From Phyllobacteriaceae bacterium UBA1059 (GTDB lineage Bacteria > Pseudomonadota > Alphaproteobacteria > Rhizobiales > Rhizobiaceae), in contig DCDI01000139.1 of assembly GCA_002316345.1 (NCBI GenBank), positions 1,419-14,365 of the forward strand: a DNA stretch of 12,947 bases, read 5' to 3'. Positions 1 to 5,850 of this stretch are shown here, piece by piece (within the stretch, counting starts at the first letter, position 1; each line of letters opens with the position of its first letter). The translations under genes were made by a program, and so were the position numbers. Below the pieces are notes generated by a model. The model searched no databases and was not told the origin of the DNA. It saw nothing but the letters and a program-made list of their open reading frames with translations.

Positions 1-513
1 TCGCTCAGCCCGTTCGCGCTTGTATCCGAAATTCGCAGCATCTTTGACGGCACGATCGTGCTGTCGGGCGCCATGTCTGACGGACGCCAGATCGCGGCGG
101 CGCGCGTGATGGGCGCCGACATGGCCTATCTCGGCACGCGCTTTATCGCCACGAAGGAGGCGCTGGTGTCGGAGGAGCAGAAGGCAATGCTGGTCGCGTC
201 GAACGCCGCCGACATCTTTTATACGCCGGCGATTTCAGGCGTGAACGCCAATTTCCTGCGCCCCAGCATCGTGGCGGCCGGGCTTGATCCCGACAACCTC
301 ATCTCGCACGGCACGCTGGACATGCAGAACGAAGCACGCGCCTGGAAGACGGTATGGTCGGCCGGGCAGGGCACCGGCGCGATCGACGACATTCCGGCAG
401 CAGCCGATCTCGTGAAGCGTTTGATCGCCGAATATCGCGACGCGATCAACGATGCGGCGCTCGATCCGTTCGTGTCGACGGCGCCGATCGTGGAACAGGT
501 CGCGCTGTCTTAA
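1..513 (+). CDS. Nitronate monooxygenase (2-nitropropane dioxygenase family), C-terminal half; 5' end outside window
   Basis: Frame 1 is open from the first base to TAA at 511-513, giving 170 residues; the family is usually about 310-350 residues, so roughly half is missing on the left. FMN-dependent enzymes of this TIM-barrel family oxidise alkyl nitronates to carbonyl compounds plus nitrite. Visible signatures are SGAMSDGRQIAAA (fragment residues 22-34), the region of the flavin-phosphate loop, followed by GADMAYLGTRFIAT (38-51), which matches the family's GAD-x-x-x-GTRF-x-x-T block. The loop reads GAMSDG rather than the commoner GG(I/M)-type, a variant I also associate with members of this family. 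The ATG and GTG codons inside the fragment are not starts, because the conserved domain runs across them. The gene converges on the MaoC gene with a 9-nt gap. The true substrate is unknown, since many members are annotated only by family. Confidence 0.87.
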   Translation, partial: SLSPFALVSEIRSIFDGTIVLSGAMSDGRQIAAARVMGADMAYLGTRFIATKEALVSEEQKAMLVASNAADIFYTPAISGVNANFLRPSIVAAGLDPDNLISHGTLDMQNEARAWKTVWSAGQGTGAIDDIPAAADLVKRLIAEYRDAINDAALDPFVSTAPIVEQVALS

Positions 514-522
514 GCCCTGTTT

Positions 523-984
523 CTAAGCAGCAAGCGCTACGCTGGGAAATACCAGCATCCGCATGTCCATGATGAGGGCCGGCTTGTCCTCATTCTCGAT
601 CTCAACCTTGATTTCGGCAAGATATTGCATGCCGCCACCGCGTGGCTCGACCGTCTTGATGGTCTGGCGCACGCGCACCCGCTTGCCGACCATCACCGGC
701 GCCGTGAAGCGGAGACGATCCGCGCCATAATTGATGGTGTGGCTGACGTCTTCATAGATCAGCATTGTCTCGATCAGGCCCGGCACGAGCGACAAGGTCA
801 GGTAGCCATGCGCCACGGTGCCGCCGCGCTCGCGTTTCGCGCGCTCCACATCGACATGGATCCACTGAAAGTCGCCGGTCGCTTCGGCAAAGCGGTTGAC
901 GCGGTCCTGGTCGATCAGAACCCAGTCGCTGACGCCCACTTCCTGACCGACCAATGCCGGCAAGTTCTTGTACTCGATATGCAT
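523..984 (-). CDS. MaoC-like (R)-specific enoyl hydratase/dehydratase, hot-dog fold
   Basis: A 153-residue single hot-dog-domain protein, about the usual size for stand-alone MaoC/hydratase-2 proteins (around 150). Such enzymes add water to trans-2-enoyl-CoA to form (R)-3-hydroxyacyl-CoA. The hydratase-2 motif is visible as AEATGDFQWIHVD (residues 34-46), with D38 and H43 as the likely catalytic pair. It is followed by GGTVAHGYLTLSL (54-66) and NYGADRLRFTAPV (85-97), both typical of the family. I chose the ATG at 982-984 because the family pattern begins right after it (MHIEYKNLPALVGQ). An in-frame TTG at 1018-1020 would add 12 atypical residues. Neither start has a convincing Shine-Dalgarno. 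It lies 90 bp downstream of the diguanylate cyclase on the same strand and could be cotranscribed with it or use its own promoter. The physiological acyl-CoA substrate cannot be told from sequence. Confidence 0.87.
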   Translation of the reverse strand: MHIEYKNLPALVGQEVGVSDWVLIDQDRVNRFAEATGDFQWIHVDVERAKRERGGTVAHGYLTLSLVPGLIETMLIYEDVSHTINYGADRLRFTAPVMVGKRVRVRQTIKTVEPRGGGMQYLAEIKVEIENEDKPALIMDMRMLVFPSVALAA

Positions 985-1050
985 GAGGAAAAAATCCGGT
1001 CTCAAATCAAATAGAACCAACTCACCCTAGCACGGGTTGTGCGCTGCAGC

Positions 1051-1078
1051 ATAATGGCGCTGATCCCAGAGCCTTCAA
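1051..1078 (-). promoter_or_regulatory. Candidate sigma-70-type promoter for the MaoC gene
   Basis: Read on the minus strand, TTGAAG (complement of 1073-1078) is followed after 16 nt by CATTAT (complement of 1051-1056). Each hexamer matches the consensus at 4 of 6 positions. It overlaps the stop codon of the diguanylate cyclase and would give a leader of about 60 nt before the MaoC ATG at 984. Found by eye; such matches arise by chance, so this is only a candidate. Confidence 0.25.
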
Positions 1079-1860
1079 TGCAGAGGGAGGGGCGGGACGG
1101 TCTTCGGGCTGGCTGCCTTGAACAGCACGCGGTTCCGGCCGTTTCGCTTGGCCTTGTAGAGCTGCTGATCGGCCTCACGATACAATTCGCTGAATTCCGT
1201 CGGCCGGCCAAACGTCGTTCCGCCAACGCTGACCGACATTCGAACAGGCTGGCCCAAGGGTGCGAACAGGCTTTGCGCGACGCTTTGGCGGATGCGCTCG
1301 GCCACCAAACGTGCCGCTTCCGGCGCGGCACCCGGCAGAAACACGGAGAATTCCTCGCCACCGATGCGGCCAATCAGATCGATCTCGCGTAGCGACCCTT
1401 TGATCGTATCGGCGATGACCCGCAACGCGTGATCACCCTCGTCATGTCCGAACTGGTCGTTGATCAGCTTGAAATAGTCGACATCGATCACGAGCAGGGC
1501 GCCGCCACGTTGCTTGTCCTCTTGGCTCACCTGTTCGAGATAGGCATCCACCAGCGTCGTGAAGGCGCGGCGCGTCAGGCAATCGGTCAGCCCGTCCGTG
1601 GAGGCTAGGATCTGCAACTCGCGATGGGCAATCGCCAGTTCGCGCATTCGGCTCAGCAGGAAGAACAAAATCGGCGGAGCGACCAGGCCGGGAATGATCA
1701 CATTGTTCTGGGGATCGGTTCCCCATTGAAAGCGCCAATGTTCAAACGAAAAGCAGTCGATGACGAAGGCGAGCGCAATGCACAGCAGCGTGCCGAGAAC
1801 CGTCAGCAGGGCGATCTGCGGCCATGTATGCACGTTTCGTTTGGTGTTCAGCAGGGTCAT
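1075..1860 (-). CDS. Membrane-bound diguanylate cyclase (GGDEF domain, GGEEF variant)
   Basis: A 261-residue protein predicted to make cyclic di-GMP from two GTP. Two hydrophobic stretches at about residues 13-36 and 53-72 look like a transmembrane pair with a short periplasmic loop. A short linker helix (about 73-86) then leads to a GGDEF domain from about 87 to 248. The domain start reads DGLTDCLTRRAF (89-100), the metal/GTP region VIDVDYFKLINDQFGHDEGD (124-143), the active site GGEEF (167-171), and the inhibitory I-site RxxD is R158-D161, five residues before GGEEF. All the features of an active, product-inhibited cyclase are therefore present. There is no recognisable sensor domain beyond the small membrane module and no EAL domain. 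The start at 1858-1860 has no clear Shine-Dalgarno. The nearby exopolysaccharide-type locus is the kind of process c-di-GMP often controls, but nothing here proves a link. Confidence 0.94.
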   Translation of the reverse strand: MTLLNTKRNVHTWPQIALLTVLGTLLCIALAFVIDCFSFEHWRFQWGTDPQNNVIIPGLVAPPILFFLLSRMRELAIAHRELQILASTDGLTDCLTRRAFTTLVDAYLEQVSQEDKQRGGALLVIDVDYFKLINDQFGHDEGDHALRVIADTIKGSLREIDLIGRIGGEEFSVFLPGAAPEAARLVAERIRQSVAQSLFAPLGQPVRMSVSVGGTTFGRPTEFSELYREADQQLYKAKRNGRNRVLFKAASPKTVPPLPLH

Positions 1861-1984
1861 GGTCGCTACGAGATCATGTCAGCTGATTAAAGGGCGCCGA
1901 CCGTTAAAAAGGTTCTTCTAAGGGTTGTAGGAGTGCGAGAGGTTCAACCGCCTGGGCTGCCATAGGCTTGCCTTGGTCCGGGAA

Positions 1985-1994
1985 CTTCGCGAAG
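1985..1994. repeat. 10-bp perfect palindrome in the divergent spacer upstream of the transaminase
   Basis: CTTCGCGAAG is a perfect inverted repeat lying 47 bp before the transaminase start. It sits in the 181-bp spacer (1861-2041) between the divergent cyclase and transaminase genes, where promoters and operators for both must lie. A 10-bp palindrome in GC-rich DNA can be chance. No regulator gene is adjacent and I could not assign convincing -35/-10 boxes in this spacer. Confidence 0.3.
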
Positions 1995-2029
1995 AGATTT
2001 GAGCCTTATATGGTGTTGCCTGCGCTTCC

Positions 2030-2034
2030 AAGGA
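2030..2034 (+). promoter_or_regulatory. Shine-Dalgarno of the transaminase gene
   Basis: AAGGA ends 7 nt before the ATG at 2042. It supports that start over any downstream methionine. Confidence 0.6.
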
Positions 2035-2041
2035 TCGGCCC

Positions 2042-3220
2042 ATGCGTTACCCCCAAGATCAACCACCGGTTCTCAGTCTGACGCCTGGGCCGGTTCCGGT
2101 TTATCCTGAGGTGCTGCATGCACTGTCTCGACAGGTGCCGTATGATTACGACCTGCCGTATCAGGCTAAGTACGAGCGGATCGTCAGAAAGTTGCAGCAG
2201 GCCATGCGTCTTTCTACAAGGCCGCTTATCCTGCAGGGCGAACCGCTCCTTGGACTGGAAGCTGCCGCCGCTTCGCTGATCGCCGCACAGGATACGGTTC
2301 TCATTCTCGCATCCGGCCCCTATGGCGAGGGCTTCGGCGGTTGGGCGCGCCGATACAGCCGTGATGTCCTCACTTTGAAAACGCCTGATGATCAGGCGAT
2401 TGACCCGCAAGCGGTCGCCGACATGCTGAAGCGCAACCCGTCGATCTCGGTGGTGTCCGTCTGCCATCATGAAACGCCGTGCGGCACCATCAACCCGATC
2501 AACGCAATCGGGACAGTGGTGGCCGAACATGGCGCATTGTTGATCGTGGACGCGGTGTCGTCCTTCGGCGGCATGAATACGCATCCAGAGGATTGCCGGG
2601 CGGCGATCTATGTAACCGGTCCGGCCAAATGCCTCGGCACGCCGCCGGCCTTGACGCTGCTCGGCATCAGCACCCGCGCATGGGCCAAGATGAGGGCCAA
2701 CCCAACCGCGCCGCGCGGATCCGTGCTCAGCATCCTTGATTGGGAAGACGCAGGCGAGGCCGGCAAGCGCTTTCCGTTCACAACCTCGATCGCCGACATC
2801 AATGCCCTCGATGCAGCCCTCGACCTTTATCTCGGCGAAGGACCTGAGGCGGTCTGGGCGCGTCATGGCCTGACGGCGCGCACCTTCCGCGCCGGCATTG
2901 CAGCGCTTGGCTTGTCGATCTGGGCGGCGAGAGAGGCGAATGCATCGCCCACTACAACCGTCGTCCGCTTGCCCGTAGGTATCAGCGAGGCAGACCTGCT
3001 CAGCGATCTGCGCGACCGCTACGGCCTTCTGGTGTCGGGCGGTCGAGGGCCAACAGCCGGCCGGGCCATCCGGGTAGCCCATATGGGACCGGCTGCGCAC
3101 CCGCTGCATGCGATCGCTGCGCTTTCCGCATTGGCCGGTAGTCTCAGCCGACTGGGCTTCCCCACGTCGGCCGGTCAAGCGATCGAGGCCGCACTACAGG
3201 TTGTGGATTTAACTACCTAG
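2042..3220 (+). CDS. Pyridoxamine-pyruvate transaminase (PPAT)-like, class V PLP-fold aminotransferase
   Basis: A 392-residue protein. From memory it tracks the Mesorhizobium loti pyridoxamine-pyruvate transaminase (393 residues) along its whole length with one fewer N-terminal residue. Shared blocks include LTPGPVPVYPEVL (13-25), AIDPQAVADMLK (119-130), VVSVCHHETPCGTINPI (137-153), IVDAVSSFGGM (168-178) and YVTGPAKCLGTPP (190-202). PPAT converts pyridoxamine plus pyruvate to pyridoxal plus L-alanine in the first degradation pathway of vitamin B6, using the substrate itself rather than bound PLP. The residues reported for the M. loti enzyme are all here, offset by one: E67, Y94, Schiff-base lysine K196, R335 and R344. 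That favours PPAT over serine-glyoxylate or alanine-glyoxylate aminotransferase from the same fold family. The start has a Shine-Dalgarno. The next gene begins 72 bp downstream on the same strand but is unrelated in function. No other B6-catabolism gene is visible. Confidence 0.88.
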   Translation: MRYPQDQPPVLSLTPGPVPVYPEVLHALSRQVPYDYDLPYQAKYERIVRKLQQAMRLSTRPLILQGEPLLGLEAAAASLIAAQDTVLILASGPYGEGFGGWARRYSRDVLTLKTPDDQAIDPQAVADMLKRNPSISVVSVCHHETPCGTINPINAIGTVVAEHGALLIVDAVSSFGGMNTHPEDCRAAIYVTGPAKCLGTPPALTLLGISTRAWAKMRANPTAPRGSVLSILDWEDAGEAGKRFPFTTSIADINALDAALDLYLGEGPEAVWARHGLTARTFRAGIAALGLSIWAAREANASPTTTVVRLPVGISEADLLSDLRDRYGLLVSGGRGPTAGRAIRVAHMGPAAHPLHAIAALSALAGSLSRLGFPTSAGQAIEAALQVVDLTT

Positions 3221-3292
3221 GGTTGCGTTTCGTTTCAGCCCGCGCTAAGCCGCCAATGCATTTTCGGACCTAAGAAGAGAGCATTTCGGCGG

Positions 3293-4774
3293 ATGAGCGA
3301 AGCCCTGGCTGAACCTCGGCGTGACATTGATGCAATCCTTGCGAGCATCCGCGCCGAGCTTGGAACGGTGGAACCACCCGCTGCCCAGGCGGACCGCCGT
3401 GCGCTCAGCGTCGTTCGCGTTGAAAGCCTGGATGAAGGCGACGAGGTCTTCCCGAGCGAGCGCAAGCAGTTCGCGCTGGAAGACTTCGAGGGCATGGATG
3501 AGCTCGCCTTCCTGCGCGCCGCTTATCGCGCCGTGCTCGGCCGCGACATCGACGAATCCGGCCTCAGCCATTACCTGCCGGTGCTGCGCGAAGGCCATAC
3601 CGGCCCGGCCGATGTCCTGCGTTCGCTCCGCGCCTCGCCGGAAGGCCAAGCGCGCGGTGTGCAGATCGCTGATCTCGACGGACGCTCTCGCTATGGCCGC
3701 ATAAAGAGCCTGCCGATCATCGGCGGCATCCTTGTCCGTCTCAAGCCCTATCTGTCGCTGCCGCATGGCCAGCGCCGCTTGCAACGACGCATCGCCTCCA
3801 GCGATCGCCGCCAGCGCGAAGTCGTGACCGCCGTCAACACATCGCTTTCCAGCGTTCGCCGCTCCCTGCAGAAGCTGGAACAGCGGGTCATCGAAGCCGA
3901 ACAAGCGGCCGATCAGGCGCATGCGCTCACACAAGAGGTGATCGACAGCCGAGACAACGCCGTGTCAGAGCTCACCTCGGCGCGGCGGCAGCTCGTCGAA
4001 CAACAACGCCAGCTGACAACCTTCATCGACAGCGCCAGGGGCGCTTTGCCCGCAGCTTCACTGCAAGCGCCGCTGTTGCAATCCGCCGAAGACGCCTCGC
4101 TTGACAGTCTCTATGTCGCCTTCGAAAACCGCTTTCGCGGCTCAACCGACCTGATCAGCCAACGTCTGCGCCGTTATCTCGATCTCACCCGCGAAACGCC
4201 ACCGGTTGCAGCCGGCGGGACCGTGCTCGACATCGGCTGCGGACGCGGCGAGTGGCTCGCTTTGCTGCGCGACGCCAATGTCATCGCACGCGGCATCGAC
4301 CTCAACGGCGCCATGGCCGCGGAAGCGCGGGGACGCGGCCTCGACGCAAGGCAAGGCGACGCCATCGCGCATCTACGCGGGCTGGAGGAGGGGAGCCTCG
4401 CCGCCGTCACAGGCTTCCACATCGTCGAGCATCTCGCCTTCCGCGATCTCGTTGCGCTGTTCGATGCCGCCTATGCCGCGCTGGCGCCTGAAGGCTTCGC
4501 CTTGTTCGAAACGCCCAACCCGGAAAATCTCGTCGTCGGCGCCTGCACCTTCCATTACGACCCCACCCACAACAAGCCGCTGCCACCCAACTTCCTGCGC
4601 TTCATCGCAGAAACCCGTGGCTTCAGCGATGTACGCGTTATCCGCCGCGATGAGGACTGCCGCCTCGATCAGCCCGAAAGCGGCTTCGCGCCTGCCGAGC
4701 TGAACGACTGGTTCCGCCAGCCGGCCGATTACGCCATCTATGCCCGCAAGCCACGTTTGGACGCCGCCTCCTGA
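3293..4774 (+). CDS. DUF4214 / coiled-coil / class I SAM methyltransferase; candidate polysaccharide chain-capping protein
   Basis: A 493-residue, multi-part protein. Residues 69-118 (ELAFLRAAYRAVLGRD, then SLRASPEG) look like a DUF4214 domain. Residues 137-157 are a short apolar, basic-edged stretch (LPIIGGILVRLKPYLSLP) that could touch membrane. Residues about 170-245 are heptad-like, rich in Q, R, E, L and A, and probably coiled coil. Residues about 270-450 form a Rossmann methyltransferase: motif I VLDIGCGRGEW (311-321), acidic motif GIDLN (334-338), HIVEH (376-380) and FETPNPENL (405-413). These motifs resemble WbdD-type methyltransferases, which cap O-antigen chains. Here there is no kinase domain, and the coiled coil precedes rather than follows the catalytic domain. 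The stop overlaps the next GT start by 1 nt (TGATG, 4772-4776), so the gene is translationally tied to glycan synthesis. AAGAGAG at 3275-3281 is a rather distant Shine-Dalgarno. Methylation is well supported; capping is inference. Confidence 0.86.
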   Translation: MSEALAEPRRDIDAILASIRAELGTVEPPAAQADRRALSVVRVESLDEGDEVFPSERKQFALEDFEGMDELAFLRAAYRAVLGRDIDESGLSHYLPVLREGHTGPADVLRSLRASPEGQARGVQIADLDGRSRYGRIKSLPIIGGILVRLKPYLSLPHGQRRLQRRIASSDRRQREVVTAVNTSLSSVRRSLQKLEQRVIEAEQAADQAHALTQEVIDSRDNAVSELTSARRQLVEQQRQLTTFIDSARGALPAASLQAPLLQSAEDASLDSLYVAFENRFRGSTDLISQRLRRYLDLTRETPPVAAGGTVLDIGCGRGEWLALLRDANVIARGIDLNGAMAAEARGRGLDARQGDAIAHLRGLEEGSLAAVTGFHIVEHLAFRDLVALFDAAYAALAPEGFALFETPNPENLVVGACTFHYDPTHNKPLPPNFLRFIAETRGFSDVRVIRRDEDCRLDQPESGFAPAELNDWFRQPADYAIYARKPRLDAAS

Positions 4775-5850
4775 TGCGCATCGGCGTTTCCACCGTTTAC
4801 ACGCCGGGCATATTCGGCGGCGCGGAGTTCCTTGCCGCCGGTCTGGAAGACGCCTTCCGCCGCGCCGGCCACAGCCTGCACAGCATCCGCATCCCCTTCC
4901 ACTTCGAGCCGCCGGGTGCCGCGCATGAAGCCATGCGCCAGGCCGCTTCGGTCGATTTTTCTCGCTACGACGGCGGCCAGATCGACGCCCTGATCTGCCT
5001 GAAATTCCCCGCCTATCTGATCGAGCATCCCAACAAGGCGCTTTGGCTCCTGCATCAGCACCGCCCCGCCTACGATCTCTACGATACGCCCTATGGCTGG
5101 GCGAAGGGTCACGCGGAAACCGATGCCTTGCGCGCCGAAATCATCGCGGCGGACAACAAGAGCCTCGGCAGCGCCAAGGCCGTCTTCACCATCGCCGAGC
5201 GCGTTTCTCAACGCCTCCAACGTTACAACGGCATCGCCTCGAAGGCGCTCTACCACCCGCCCGCCGACGCCGACGCGTTCCATTGCGCGCAAGCCATGCC
5301 CTATATCTTCGCGCCAAGCCGCCTCGAAATCCTCAAGCGTCAGGATCTGCTGCTGCGCGCCGTCGCAGCCTGTCCGCGACCGGTGCAGGTCATCTTCGGC
5401 GGCACCGGCGGTCGCCGCGCCTTCCTGGAAGACCTCGCCGCCGAACTCGGCATCACCGACCGCGTCCGCTTCCTCGGCGAAATTTCGCGCGCCGAAATGA
5501 TCGCGCTCTACGCCCATGCCTCGGCCGTGTTCTTCGGCCCGCTCGACGAGGACTACGGCTATGTCACGCTGGAAGCGATGCTCTCGGCCAAGCCCGTCAT
5601 CACCTGCACGGACTCCGGCGGCCCGCTAGAGTTCGTAGTGGACGGCGAAACAGGCCTGATCTGCGCGCCGACGCCCGAAGCGGTAGCGGACGCGCTCGCT
5701 CAGATCATCGATCAACCCGCCAAAACCGCATCAATGGGGCAGGCGGGTCGCCAACGCTACGCAGACATGCAGATCGGCTGGCAACCGGTGGTGGATGCCC
5801 TGCTCGACGGCGCGCTCGGCCAGAACAACCCATCGGCGCGCGCGGCATGA
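4774..5850 (+). CDS. GT4-family glycosyltransferase (GT-B fold)
   Basis: A 358-residue retaining glycosyltransferase, the usual size for GT4, expected to act at the cytoplasmic membrane face with a nucleotide-sugar donor. The N-terminal half opens with MRIGVSTVYTPGIFGGAE, the GT4 pattern of a first strand followed by a glycine-rich acceptor loop. The C-terminal half has PSRLEILKRQDLLLRAV (181-197), FGGTGGRR, RVRFLGEIS (230-238) and the catalytic/donor motif EX7E at E259-E267 (DEDYGYVTLEAM), followed by SGGPLEFV (281-288). It starts inside the stop of the methyltransferase gene (TGATG) and its own stop overlaps the next start (ATGA, 5847-5850). It is clearly paralogous to the first half of the next protein: both carry HPN-x-x-x-x-(M/L)LH near residues 82-95, HPP, DEDYG and SGGP-x-EFV at matching places. 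The sugar and linkage cannot be read from sequence. Confidence 0.93.
   Translation: MRIGVSTVYTPGIFGGAEFLAAGLEDAFRRAGHSLHSIRIPFHFEPPGAAHEAMRQAASVDFSRYDGGQIDALICLKFPAYLIEHPNKALWLLHQHRPAYDLYDTPYGWAKGHAETDALRAEIIAADNKSLGSAKAVFTIAERVSQRLQRYNGIASKALYHPPADADAFHCAQAMPYIFAPSRLEILKRQDLLLRAVAACPRPVQVIFGGTGGRRAFLEDLAAELGITDRVRFLGEISRAEMIALYAHASAVFFGPLDEDYGYVTLEAMLSAKPVITCTDSGGPLEFVVDGETGLICAPTPEAVADALAQIIDQPAKTASMGQAGRQRYADMQIGWQPVVDALLDGALGQNNPSARAA

Noticed and set aside
504..531. Imperfect hairpin between the convergent nitronate monooxygenase and MaoC genes (GCTG-t-CTTA pairing with TAAG-CAGC, 11-nt loop)
   Set aside because: The stem is short with a bulge, half AT, and has no clean U-run on either side; it could be a weak bidirectional terminator but is too poor to call.
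1902..1915. Near-palindrome ACCGTTAAAAAGGT in the divergent spacer
   Set aside because: Only partly symmetric and not repeated elsewhere in the window; likely chance.
2006..3178. 390-residue minus-strand open frame opposite the transaminase
   Set aside because: Low-complexity, R/G/D-rich translation with no motifs; the plus strand matches a known enzyme end to end.
3221..3292. 72-bp gap between the transaminase and the methyltransferase gene, searched for a terminator or promoter
   Set aside because: No stable hairpin with U-run and no convincing -35/-10 pair (TTGCGT at 3223 lacks a matching -10), so cotranscription cannot be decided.
5043..5846. In-frame upstream extension of the bifunctional GT (would give 1066 residues)
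   Set aside because: This segment overlaps the preceding GT gene in another frame and translates to an arginine-rich sequence; the ATGA overlap and canonical GT4 N-terminus fix the start at 5847.
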